Below, piece after piece: positions 16,129 to 23,433 of a stretch of 26,351 nucleotides of DNA. How positions within the stretch are numbered: the first letter of the stretch is position 1; every line of letters begins with the position of its first letter. The notes under the pieces were generated by a model that worked only from the letters and a program-made list of their open reading frames with translations, was not told the DNA's origin and made no database searches. Source of the stretch: Amylibacter sp. (GTDB lineage: Bacteria; Pseudomonadota; Alphaproteobacteria; Rhodobacterales; Rhodobacteraceae). Position numbers and translations under genes: made by a program. The DNA lies in the NCBI GenBank assembly GCA_030625465.1, contig DAOUQS010000003.1, positions 1-26,351 of the forward strand, in the 5' to 3' direction.

Positions 16129-17357
16129 TGGCCGCTAAATACCAGTATCTTAACAGGCAGCATCAAGGCCTGTATCCGCAAGATTAAAGCATGCACAACC
16201 CCCACAGCGTCAACCATATGGTAGAACAACCAGCGTGATGTGCTGATGTCATCACTTTCCAAGGCTTCATGGTTATTTGTATAGACGTTTGCAATGCATT
16301 TACTGCCGGGTAGTATTTTGTCGATCTGCCCTTCGAAAAGCGGCTTCATAAACACTGTCAGCGTTCCGGGCTTCGGGCGGTCTTGTACATCAACCAACTG
16401 GTCGCCGGGGCGAAACTGCCCTGAGGAAATGGCATTTTGCACATCCGTCACAAGCATTGGAATGATTTTATAGGGCTGGGAAAAACAGGTTATTTCCCCA
16501 ATCATACCGGGTTTGATAACCTGGGCTGCCATTTGCCCAAAACCGGCCTGAAAAATCTGGGCGCCGGCAATTTCGGGGATCAATATGCCCGCTGGTCGCA
16601 ATAGTGGGTTCACATAATCACCGGGTTGCAGGGCGAACTGTGTGATGGTCCCTGCTGTGCTGGCGTAAACGATGGTCTTGGACAGGCTGACTTCTGCCTC
16701 TTTTAACTCTGAAACCGCAGTGGCCCTTCGTGCCGGTAAAAGTAAGGTCACGCGTGCGATCATGGATTTATGTCCGGCAATGGTCGCGTCCAATGTTCCT
16801 TGTCTGCCATCACGTGCGGTTTTCAGACGGATAATTTCGCGTTCATTGACGACGGTGGAACCACTGTCGAAAAGCGTTTGTTTCACGTCCAGTTCGTCTT
16901 GTGCCTGTTTCACAGAGCCTTCTGCCTGGATGACCACACCGGCTGCCGCATTTAAATCTGACTTTGTGACGACGAGTGCCGCGTCGATTTCTGCAATCCG
17001 GTTTTTAGCGGTCTTAACCGCTGCAATCTGTTTTGAAGCATCAAGTTTGAATATCTTGTCACCTGCCTGAATACTTTGGTTATTGGTGACATAAACCTCT
17101 TTTACACGTCCGGCACCCTCTGGCAGGATTGTCACCGTCCGGAAAAATGATGTCATATTTGTTGTGGACGGGTGATAGTAGAATACCAAGGTGATCAAGG
17201 CGACCGTCAGCATGGCGCAGGCGGTTATCCCGTAGCGCAATTCGTACCACACCGAAAACAGATTAATTTCGACCCCGATACGTTTACCCTGCGCATAACG
17301 GCGCACAAGAAAATCCGGAAGAATTGTGAAAAACGCGCAAAACAATAATTCCAGCAT
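16125..17357 (-). CDS. HlyD/EmrA-type membrane fusion protein (YiaV/YibH-like)
   Basis: This 410-residue protein is an inner-membrane-anchored periplasmic adaptor. It has a hydrophobic N-terminus (1-20) and a second membrane helix near ITACAMLTVALITLVFYY. A first half-lipoyl segment reads GRVKEVYVTNNQSIQAGDKIFKLD, followed by a long Ala/Glu/Lys coiled coil (about 110-220). The second half-lipoyl segment is IVYASTAGTITQFALQPGDYV, and a beta domain follows. The order and the HPSTTNMTSFF segment after the helix resemble E. coli YiaV and YibH. Its ATG directly abuts the stop of the DUF3302 gene (TAGATG), the same pairing as YiaW-YiaV. No transporter or outer-membrane factor is nearby, so cargo is unknown. 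A C-terminal hydrophobic segment (ALILRIQALMLPVKILVF) also occurs in that family. Confidence 0.85.
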   Translation of the reverse strand: MLELLFCAFFTILPDFLVRRYAQGKRIGVEINLFSVWYELRYGITACAMLTVALITLVFYYHPSTTNMTSFFRTVTILPEGAGRVKEVYVTNNQSIQAGDKIFKLDASKQIAAVKTAKNRIAEIDAALVVTKSDLNAAAGVVIQAEGSVKQAQDELDVKQTLFDSGSTVVNEREIIRLKTARDGRQGTLDATIAGHKSMIARVTLLLPARRATAVSELKEAEVSLSKTIVYASTAGTITQFALQPGDYVNPLLRPAGILIPEIAGAQIFQAGFGQMAAQVIKPGMIGEITCFSQPYKIIPMLVTDVQNAISSGQFRPGDQLVDVQDRPKPGTLTVFMKPLFEGQIDKILPGSKCIANVYTNNHEALESDDISTSRWLFYHMVDAVGVVHALILRIQALMLPVKILVFSGH

Positions 17358-17849
17358 CTATTCGGCTTTCTTTTTGGTGGCTTTTTTGGCGGTTGGCTTA
17401 ACAGGCGGTGTTGCTTTCAGGCTGCTCATTTGCTCAAGCGATTTCGCGATGGAATTCAGTGGCGTTGTGAAATCCGCCATTTTGGCAGAAACTGGCTGCT
17501 CTTCTTTTTGATTGGTTATCTGCTCAAGCGAACGGGCAATTGTATTCAATGGTGTGGAAAAATCCGGCAATTTAATGGTAACCAGCAATAATGCCGCTAT
17601 CCAGAAAATGTTATTATGGGTGATGAGCGACAGAAGCGACAATACACCTACAAGTTGTAATTGTGCATTGTTATACCCGTGCCCCAGATGTTCGGGTAAT
17701 GCGTGAATTTTGAAGTATATCACACCTGTAATCAGGATTATTGTGATGACAACAACAATCGTTACGGTAAACAGAACATCGGATTGACCGGGTTCTGTAA
17801 TAAATGCCGGAAGGTGTGGTATACCTTCTGCCAAGCTTGAAGTAGCCAT
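17358..17849 (-). CDS. DUF3302-type inner membrane protein (YiaW/YibI-like) with duplicated C-terminal motif
   Basis: The 163-residue protein has two membrane helices (about 25-46 and 64-92) joined by a short loop with HALPEHLGHGYNNAQ. The pattern resembles E. coli YiaW/YibI, where a similar helix-loop-helix is followed by a coiled tail. The C-terminal part is unusual: DFSTPLNTIARSLEQ (96-110) recurs as DFTTPLNSIAKSLEQ (126-140), spaced 30 residues apart, before a Lys/Ala/Pro-rich end. The start at 17849 has GGGGA five bases upstream. It immediately precedes the HlyD-type gene, so the two are probably one transcript and one complex. Function is unknown; the family assignment is by recognition of pattern and context. 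Confidence 0.75.
   Translation of the reverse strand: MATSSLAEGIPHLPAFITEPGQSDVLFTVTIVVVITIILITGVIYFKIHALPEHLGHGYNNAQLQLVGVLSLLSLITHNNIFWIAALLLVTIKLPDFSTPLNTIARSLEQITNQKEEQPVSAKMADFTTPLNSIAKSLEQMSSLKATPPVKPTAKKATKKKAE
17427..17573 (-). repeat. Diverged direct repeat inside the DUF3302 gene
   Basis: Two 57-base segments, 17427-17483 and 17517-17573, are offset by 90 bases and match at about 41 of 57 positions by hand alignment. They share the block TGCTCAAGCG and encode the two TPLNxIAxSLEQ motifs. The 30-codon offset keeps the frame, which points to an old in-frame duplication. Confidence 0.75.
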
Positions 17850-17920
17850 GGATTTCCCCGTTATTTTTTTGAAAGCAATTTATCCGAGCGTGTTTTGGAA
17901 AATTACTACCAACATCATTT

Positions 17921-17963
17921 ACCTGAATGCGGGTGATATACAAGCTATACCTGTTTTGCAGGT
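17921..17963. promoter_or_regulatory. Palindromic ACCTG/CAGGT sites in a divergent promoter region
   Basis: ACCTG-TTTTG-CAGGT (17949-17963) is a perfect inverted repeat with five-base arms. A second, imperfect copy ACCTG-AATG-CGGGT lies at 17921-17934, its centre about 28 bases away. Both sit in the AT-rich gap between the divergent DUF3302 and flavoprotein genes. They could be operator half-sites for a dimeric regulator, but no regulator gene is adjacent. Confidence 0.3.
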
Positions 17964-17990
17964 TGCCGGAATTAATCCAAAGGTATATGA

Positions 17991-18020
17991 TTGCAGTTGA
18001 AATTATGCGGCGATTACAAT
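17991..18020 (+). promoter_or_regulatory. Candidate promoter of the FAD-linked oxidase gene
   Basis: TTGCAG (17991-17996) and TACAAT (18015-18020) are 18 bases apart, with good matches in both boxes. Transcription would begin near 18027, leaving only about nine bases before the ATG at 18036. If real, the message has almost no leader, in keeping with the lack of a well-placed ribosome site. Confidence 0.35.
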
Positions 18021-18035
18021 AGCTAATTGGTGGAT

Positions 18036-19424
18036 ATGACCTTAGTTCAAGCCAGCCCCGAATTTTTGAAAGCCCTGGAAGCGGAACTGCCTGCGGGTAC
18101 TGTTGCGGATGTAACCGAAGGGTATCTGCGCGAAGAACGTGGTTTGATACGGGGCAATGCGGCATGTTTGCTGCGCCCGCGTAACACGGCCGAGGTCGCC
18201 ACCATTGTGCGCCTTTGCAACCAATACCGTGTCGGCATTATCCCTTACGCGGGGGGTACAGGGCTGGTGGGCGGGCAGGTGGCCGACCTTAATCCCGCAG
18301 CAATTATAGTCTCGGTCGAGCGTATGGCGGACGTGCGCAAAACCGATATAGCGAATAATACGATCACTGTAGAGGCGGGCGTTATCCTTGCCGACATACA
18401 AAAAACCGCAGATGATGTGGACCGGTTGTTTCCGTTGTCACTTGCCTCTGAAGGCAGTTGCCGGATTGGTGGCAATCTTGCGACAAATGCAGGCGGCACG
18501 CAGGTTCTGCGCTATGGCAATGCCCGCGATCTGTGTCTGGGGCTGGAAGCGGTTTTGCCCGATGGTTCGATTTATCGCGGGTTGACGGGCTTGCGTAAAG
18601 ACAACACCGGTTTTGACATTCGAAACCTGCTGGTCGGTTCTGAAGGTGCTTTGGGGATTATCACGGCAGCTACACTGAAACTATACGCCAAACCCAAAGA
18701 ACTTGCGACCGCGATGGCGGTTGTGCCGTCGCCAAAGGCTGCGGTGGCATTGCTTGGGCAGGTGCAATCAGGGCTGGACGGCTTGGTGTCGGGGTTTGAG
18801 CTGATCCACGGGCAAGGCCTGGATTTTCTAACTGAAACCATGCCCGATGTGCGCCAGCCGTTTGCCACCCGCCACGAATGGATGGTGCTGATCGAGGTTG
18901 CAGGCGGGCAAGGTGCGCGCCTTGATGCGCGTCTGATGTCTGTGCTGGAAGCCGCGATCGAAAATGAACTGGTTACGGATGTCTTGATTGCGCAAAACGT
19001 GCAGCAGGCACAGGAATTCTGGCATGTGCGCGAAAGTATCCCGCTGGCCAACAAAGCGATTGGCGGAATATCCAGCCATGATATCTCGGTGCCAATCTCG
19101 GCTTTGCCTGCGTTTATCCAAGCGGGCTTTGACGCGATTGCAAAGCTGGGTAATCTGCGGGTCAACTGCTTTGGGCACGTGGGCGACGGTAACCTGCATT
19201 ACAACGTCTACCCCGCCAAGGGGCACAACCGTAATGACCTGATGCATATGCAACCCGCGATCAAAACCGTGATCTATGATCTGGTGAATGAATTTGGCGG
19301 CTCTGTTTCGGCTGAACACGGGATCGGGCGGTTGAAAATGGATGATCTGGAAACATACAGCGACCCTGCAAAACTCGCCACCATCCGCGCCATTAAGCGG
19401 CCCTTGATCCCAACGGTATCATGA
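18036..19424 (+). CDS. FAD-linked oxidase, D-lactate/glycolate/2-hydroxyglutarate dehydrogenase type (3' frameshift)
   Basis: The protein belongs to the PCMH/VAO flavoprotein family that oxidises 2-hydroxy acids such as D-lactate, glycolate or D-2-hydroxyglutarate. The N-terminal FAD domain shows GIIPYAGGTGLVGGQV and the flavin-contacting SEGSCRIGGNLATNAGG. The C-terminal domain shows GHVGDGNLHYNVYP and SAEHGIGRLK, with metal- and substrate-binding histidines. The ATG at 18036 gives 462 residues. The frame ends abnormally in RPLIPTVS. One extra base near 19396-19400 would restore ALDPNGIMNPGVIVR and a TAA at 19445-19447, for 470 residues, the family's usual ending. Either the gene has lost its last residues or the assembly has a one-base error. 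A TTG (18027) and a GTG (18030) are alternative starts. Confidence 0.88.
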   Translation: MTLVQASPEFLKALEAELPAGTVADVTEGYLREERGLIRGNAACLLRPRNTAEVATIVRLCNQYRVGIIPYAGGTGLVGGQVADLNPAAIIVSVERMADVRKTDIANNTITVEAGVILADIQKTADDVDRLFPLSLASEGSCRIGGNLATNAGGTQVLRYGNARDLCLGLEAVLPDGSIYRGLTGLRKDNTGFDIRNLLVGSEGALGIITAATLKLYAKPKELATAMAVVPSPKAAVALLGQVQSGLDGLVSGFELIHGQGLDFLTETMPDVRQPFATRHEWMVLIEVAGGQGARLDARLMSVLEAAIENELVTDVLIAQNVQQAQEFWHVRESIPLANKAIGGISSHDISVPISALPAFIQAGFDAIAKLGNLRVNCFGHVGDGNLHYNVYPAKGHNRNDLMHMQPAIKTVIYDLVNEFGGSVSAEHGIGRLKMDDLETYSDPAKLATIRAIKRPLIPTVS

Positions 19425-19447
19425 ACCCCGGTGTGATTGTCAGATAA
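19396..19447 (+). other. Out-of-frame C-terminal coding remnant of the FAD-linked oxidase
   Basis: Read in the frame ending at 19447, these bases encode ALDPNGIMNPGVIVR and a TAA stop. This is the conserved DPxGxxNPG ending of the upstream flavoprotein family. It is offset by exactly one missing base from the main frame, which otherwise terminates at 19424. Confidence 0.8.
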
Positions 19448-19455
19448 GCTTACGT

Positions 19456-19479
19456 CCTGCCATGGGGGGTACATGCAGG
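19456..19479 (+). terminator. Bulged hairpin after the FAD-linked oxidase gene
   Basis: CCTGC(C)ATG pairs with CATGCAGG: eight base pairs, one bulged C and a G-rich loop, nine bases after the restored stop at 19447. No T-run follows on either strand. It may serve as a weak terminator or an mRNA 3' end for this convergent gap; the assignment is tentative. Confidence 0.35.
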
Positions 19480-19575
19480 GCGCAAGGTCTGTAGCAAGCA
19501 ATCTTTGTTTGCTTTGGTGGTGTCTGTATTATAGGCGCATTATGGTTACGAAAGTCTTAAGCCCACGCTGGTTTT

Positions 19576-20883
19576 TCAACGCTCGCTTTTGCCCTTCGCC
19601 CTTTCAAAGCCCATTCTGATTCTTGCGGCTATATCGAAGAACGGGCGCGGTGGTATCCAGCCGGGTTTAGCCAGCGAATTTACGGTGTCTAACAAGGCAG
19701 AGGGCGCATCCATTGCTAAATCAATGATCAGCCGCCCCATGATGGTGCCGCGTGCCACACCAGACGCATTGTAACAGCCTGCTGCAAAAATATTATCTGA
19801 TAGCTTGCCGAACACCGGCTTCGCATTTGCGCTGACACAGATATTGCCCGACCACGTGTATTCAACCGCATCCCTAGCAAGCCACGGAAATCTTTTTTGC
19901 AGCCCTTGATAATGGATGTCCCGACTTTGCACCAATCTGGCTAAATCAATACCAGCGGGGCGATATTCCGCAGTGTTGCGGATCAAAATGCGCCTATCCT
20001 TGGTCAGCCGCATTGTCGCCCCAAGGGATTGCGGCGATAAAACACCCCAAGAGGCCGCGTGGCCAATGGCCTGTTCCTCGGGCTTGCTTAACGGGCGTGT
20101 TAGGCTGGCGGTTAATGCCAGCGGGAACACACGGTCAGTCTGAAGGCCCAGCCTTGGCATGAAAGCATTGACCCCGACGATCACCCGGTTTGCGCGAACT
20201 GTGCCGTCTTTCAGGGTTAAGACCGCCGCGCCCCCATCCTCGGCCAACTTCAAGACAGGTGAGTTTTCGTAAATCTCGACCTGTGCGGGCAAATTATCTG
20301 CCAGCCCTTTCGCCAATGCTGCCGGCTGCACCAACGCGCCACCTGTGGACAGAACCCCCAGCTTATAATGATCGGTGCCAAGGCGTTTTTGCAAAGCTGC
20401 CTGATCCAGCAGCGTCGCGTTAATCCCCAGATCAGCAAAAGCCTGCGCATGGTGGCGCAGCTTGTCAAAGTTCTTGGCCGATGTTGCGGCATGGATTGAT
20501 CCGGTATCTTCCCACTGGCAGTCGATTTTATGGCTTTGGACAAGCTGCTTTACGGCTGCAACACCTGCATGGTCCAGTGCGTTCAATGCCGCATAATCAG
20601 CCCGCCCGCTTGCCGATGAAAGGGCCGCATGCCCCGGCGACTCGTTGGCAACAACAAAGCCGGAATTGCGCCCGGTGGCGCCTTGTCCGACCCGTTTACC
20701 CTCAATCAGGATAATGCGCGCATTCGGGTCCAACTTTGCAATGCGCCGTGCTGCCGCAAGGCCGGTAAACCCGCCGCCGATAATCGCCCAGTCGGTTGTT
20801 TCCACGCCTTTAAATGTCGGGTGTGATCTGTAGTTGCCCGCTAAGGCAATCCAGCCGCATGTATCTGAAATCGGATTATCCAA
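19576..20883 (-). CDS. FAD-dependent oxidoreductase of the DAO family (OrdL/PuuB-like)
   Basis: The 435-residue protein is a glycine-oxidase/D-amino-acid-oxidase-type flavoenzyme. The dinucleotide-binding loop is AIIGGGFTGLAAARRIA (33-49), followed by a Glu near LIEGKRVGQGATGRNSGFV, typical of the OrdL/gamma-glutamylputrescine-oxidase branch. The C-terminal NIFAAGCYNASGVARGTIMG is the second FAD-contact region. Members oxidise amines or imino acids; the substrate is not evident. The start is TTG at 20883, supported by a GGAGG element five bases upstream, with no nearby ATG alternative. It begins 14 bases after apt, so it is probably the last gene of that operon. The downstream gap to the convergent flavoprotein gene holds no clear terminator on this strand. 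Confidence 0.88.
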   Translation of the reverse strand: MDNPISDTCGWIALAGNYRSHPTFKGVETTDWAIIGGGFTGLAAARRIAKLDPNARIILIEGKRVGQGATGRNSGFVVANESPGHAALSSASGRADYAALNALDHAGVAAVKQLVQSHKIDCQWEDTGSIHAATSAKNFDKLRHHAQAFADLGINATLLDQAALQKRLGTDHYKLGVLSTGGALVQPAALAKGLADNLPAQVEIYENSPVLKLAEDGGAAVLTLKDGTVRANRVIVGVNAFMPRLGLQTDRVFPLALTASLTRPLSKPEEQAIGHAASWGVLSPQSLGATMRLTKDRRILIRNTAEYRPAGIDLARLVQSRDIHYQGLQKRFPWLARDAVEYTWSGNICVSANAKPVFGKLSDNIFAAGCYNASGVARGTIMGRLIIDLAMDAPSALLDTVNSLAKPGWIPPRPFFDIAARIRMGFERAKGKSER

Positions 20884-20888
20884 TATTG

Positions 20889-20893
20889 CCTCC
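20889..20893 (-). promoter_or_regulatory. Ribosome binding site fixing the TTG start of the DAO-family oxidoreductase
   Basis: GGAGG on the minus strand lies five bases before the TTG at 20883, in the short gap after apt. Its strength explains initiation at a TTG codon and supports translation from the apt-containing transcript. Confidence 0.7.
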
Positions 20894-20897
20894 GCTT

Positions 20898-21431
20898 TTA
20901 AAGCCCTTCAAATGCACATAAAACATGCACCGGCACGCCCATGGCTTCAATCTTGGCGGCACCGCCTAAGGCGGGCAGGTCGATGATGAAGGTGGATTGC
21001 ACGACGGTGCCGCCCAAGGCCTCGATCAGTTTGATCCCGGCTTCTGCCGTGCCACCTGTGGCGATCAGATCATCCAGCAGCAGTATCTTTTCGCCCGGTT
21101 CAATCGCATCGTCATGCAATTCCATCGTGGCGGTGCCGTATTCCAGTGCATATTCTTGGCTGATAGTTTTGCCGGGCAGCTTGCCCTGCTTGCGAATAGG
21201 CACAAAGCCCACCCCCAAGAACTGTGCCACCGCACCGCCCATGATAAAACCGCGCGCTTCCAGCCCCGCGACCTTGTTGATCTTCAGGTCTTTCAGGGCG
21301 ACCACGGTTTCGGCAATGGCCAGTCGCAAACCTTCGGCACTGCCAAAAAGCGTGGTGATGTCCCGAAACAGAATGCCTTCGTGCGGGAAGTCGGGAATGG
21401 TGCGGATATAATCGCGGATATTTTTTGTCAT
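20898..21431 (-). CDS. apt: Adenine phosphoribosyltransferase
   Basis: Apt combines adenine with PRPP to form AMP and pyrophosphate in the cytosol. The 177-residue protein has the standard length. The PRPP-binding motif is [14 protein letters not shown] (116-129). The N-terminal [20 protein letters not shown] is characteristic of Apt rather than other phosphoribosyltransferases, and [10 protein letters not shown] is also conserved. Its ATG follows the lipoprotein hydrolase stop by nine bases. Upstream in the same direction is mtnP, whose product releases adenine from methylthioadenosine, so Apt here probably recycles that adenine. The ribosome site is weak, suggesting translation is helped by the upstream gene. 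Confidence 0.97.
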   Translation of the reverse strand: MTKNIRDYIRTIPDFPHEGILFRDITTLFGSAEGLRLAIAETVVALKDLKINKVAGLEARGFIMGGAVAQFLGVGFVPIRKQGKLPGKTISQEYALEYGTATMELHDDAIEPGEKILLLDDLIATGGTAEAGIKLIEALGGTVVQSTFIIDLPALGGAAKIEAMGVPVHVLCAFEGL

Positions 21432-21440
21432 GGGGTCACT

Positions 21441-22514
21441 TTACTGCGTAGGTTTAAACAGGCGTTGCAGGATGCTTTCAGGGTTGCCGTTGTTTTGTTT
21501 TATAAGTTCATGCGTTGTCGGTATCTTGTTCACTATGGCTATAACGCGTGGTGATGTCAGGGCAACCGTATGGTTTAAAAAACCGTCACCATCATCAAAT
21601 TCTGAAAGATTAATCACCTGAATGCCGTGCTTGTCCAATGCTTCGGAGTTTGTAATCTGGCCAAGACGAGGCGCTTTCCCGGTTAGAAAAGACATCACCT
21701 TTAGGGCGCGATCATTATCCGAGGCAAAAACCACAAAGGGTTTTGGCACAGGGTCAAGATGATTAAGTTGCGTAAGAAAAACCGTTTGGTTGATGTCCGG
21801 AGAAATCAGAATAACGCCGTCAATGAAACGCGAAATGCTTTTGTCACCACTGATCGCCATCTGCCGCAGGGTTTCCATTAACAGGTTCGCACCAATGGAA
21901 TGGCCGACAAGGATCAGGTGCTTGGTACCGGCATGCACCAGTTGTTCCAGCAAAACCTGCAACCCGTCACGGGCAAACAGGACACTGTCGCGATCATGGA
22001 TATATTCGATAGAGTTCTCGGTTGTAGGCCACGCATATAGTACAGGCGTGCCGCGCATATCCATATCGTTTGATATTTGTGCAAAGCGGTACAGACTTTC
22101 GGCGAAGTTATTATTGTAGCCATGGATGAAAACAACAGCTTCGTCGATAGTCCGGCCTTTATGGTTGGACGCTTTGATTGTTGACCGCAGTGCTGCAGGG
22201 GTTTCAAAAATCTCGGCATCGGTTATCACAAAATCGGTTGCGATATCCGGCGCTTTCTTCGGCCATTCAATCTTGCCAACCTCATGGGTAGCAGGGATCG
22301 AAATATCGTATCGGGCATATGATAATTCGGTAGTGCGCAATCCATTGAAATCATACGGGGCTGTGCTGCGTTGTCTGGTTGTCGCCACAAAAATCCGCTC
22401 GGTTTGCAGGGCGGGGGTGTCTAGCGTGACAATCCCCATTTTGCCACGCGCGGCACAAGCCGCAAGTGCGACAATGCAGGAAAGCAACAGGGTGATATTC
22501 CTGATTGTTATCAC
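21441..22514 (-). CDS. Alpha/beta-hydrolase lipoprotein (DUF900 type)
   Basis: The 357-residue protein begins with a lipoprotein signal: a short hydrophobic stretch ending in the lipobox LAAC, with Cys20 as the lipidated residue. The mature part matches the DUF900 alpha/beta-hydrolase pattern. ERIFVATTR lies near the start, the oxyanion loop is AVVFIHGYNNNF (126-137), and the nucleophile elbow is GHSIG with Ser206. SPDIN and FLNHT are candidate positions for the acidic and histidine members of the triad. It should be a periplasm-facing serine hydrolase; the substrate is unknown. The start is GTG, sharing four bases (GTGA) with the mtnP stop, and apt follows after nine bases. A surface lipoprotein inside a cytosolic salvage operon is unexpected. 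Confidence 0.83.
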   Translation of the reverse strand: MITIRNITLLLSCIVALAACAARGKMGIVTLDTPALQTERIFVATTRQRSTAPYDFNGLRTTELSYARYDISIPATHEVGKIEWPKKAPDIATDFVITDAEIFETPAALRSTIKASNHKGRTIDEAVVFIHGYNNNFAESLYRFAQISNDMDMRGTPVLYAWPTTENSIEYIHDRDSVLFARDGLQVLLEQLVHAGTKHLILVGHSIGANLLMETLRQMAISGDKSISRFIDGVILISPDINQTVFLTQLNHLDPVPKPFVVFASDNDRALKVMSFLTGKAPRLGQITNSEALDKHGIQVINLSEFDDGDGFLNHTVALTSPRVIAIVNKIPTTHELIKQNNGNPESILQRLFKPTQ

Positions 22515-23380
22515 AAAACACGTCCGGCAACGGCATCAAGCTTTGCCACCATGGCGGGGTCTCGGTTCTGGGTTTGTGTCAGGATTGCAAATTCCAGCGC
22601 GCGGTCGCAACCATGCGGGCAGGGTGTGCGTTTGGCGCCCAACAAGGCGGGCAATCCGGCAACCAGCCCTTTGGCTTTACCTGCATTGCCTGTCAGCGTG
22701 GCGATGATTTTGGTAATATCAACCTCGCCGTGGTCAGGGTGCCAACTGTCATAGTCGGTGATCATCGCAACTGAAGCATAACAAAGCTCGGCTTCGCGGG
22801 CCAGCTTGGCTTCGGGCATATTGGTCATGCCAATGACATCACAGCCCCAGACATCGCGGTACATTTTGCTTTCGGCAAGGGTGGAAAACTGCGGGCCTTC
22901 CATTGCCAGATATGTCCCCCCCGCATGCACGTTTATGCCGGTTGCGCGCGCCGCTTCATAGCAGGCGTTGCCCAGTCGTGGGCAGGTCGGGTGCGCCACG
23001 GATACATGTGCCACACATCCGGTGCCGAAAAAGGATTTTTCGCGGGAAATAGTCCGGTCGATAAATTGGTCCACGATCACGAAATCCCCCGGTGCCATTT
23101 CTGCGCGAAAAGACCCGCAGGCGGAAACCGAGATCACATCCGTGACACCTGCGCGTTTTAACGCATCTATATTGGCGCGGTAATTCACGGTGCTTGGGCT
23201 TAGGGTGTGACCGCGTCCGTGGCGGGGCAGAAAAACCATTTTGACGCCGTCCAGTTCACCGAACAGCAAGGCATCCGAAGGGGTGCCAAACGGGCTGTCA
23301 ATCTTGCGCCAGGTGGCATTTTCCAGACCCTCAATGTCGTAAACACCGCTGCCGCCCAATACTCCAATGACTGTATCCAA
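22511..23380 (-). CDS. mtnP: S-methyl-5'-thioadenosine phosphorylase
   Basis: MtnP splits methylthioadenosine, a by-product of polyamine and homoserine-lactone synthesis, into adenine and methylthioribose-1-phosphate. The 289-residue protein has the purine-nucleoside-phosphorylase family 2 layout: IGVLGGSGVYDI at the N-terminus, the phosphate-binding FLPRHGRGH and STVNYRANI, then MEGPQFSTLAES and IGMTNMPEAKLARE at the nucleoside site, with ITDYDSW near the base. The start is TTG at 23380, backed by AAGGAGG six bases upstream. It overlaps the lipoprotein hydrolase start and lies 53 bases after the phosphatase gene. With apt it forms a two-step adenine salvage route. Guanosine- or inosine-type specificity is less likely given the motifs. 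Confidence 0.95.
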   Translation of the reverse strand: MDTVIGVLGGSGVYDIEGLENATWRKIDSPFGTPSDALLFGELDGVKMVFLPRHGRGHTLSPSTVNYRANIDALKRAGVTDVISVSACGSFRAEMAPGDFVIVDQFIDRTISREKSFFGTGCVAHVSVAHPTCPRLGNACYEAARATGINVHAGGTYLAMEGPQFSTLAESKMYRDVWGCDVIGMTNMPEAKLAREAELCYASVAMITDYDSWHPDHGEVDITKIIATLTGNAGKAKGLVAGLPALLGAKRTPCPHGCDRALEFAILTQTQNRDPAMVAKLDAVAGRVL

Positions 23381-23386
23381 GATATG

Positions 23387-23393
23387 CCTCCTT
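23387..23393 (-). promoter_or_regulatory. Ribosome binding site fixing the mtnP TTG start
   Basis: AAGGAGG on the minus strand is a near-perfect anti-16S match six bases before the TTG at 23380. No ATG or GTG is better placed, so this element decides the start. Confidence 0.75.
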
Positions 23394-23433
23394 TAAAATG
23401 TACGGTGCGAACCTATGCGATTAAAAACGGATA

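Noticed and set aside
18572..19165. Long open frame on the minus strand, opposite the FAD-linked oxidase gene
   Set aside because: It is antisense to a conserved flavoprotein, is rich in Ser/Arg/Cys as shadow frames are, and has no recognisable domain or ribosome site.
22126..22707. Plus-strand frame of about 193 codons across the hydrolase/mtnP junction
   Set aside because: It is antisense to two conserved genes whose starts and stops interlock, and it shows no domain.
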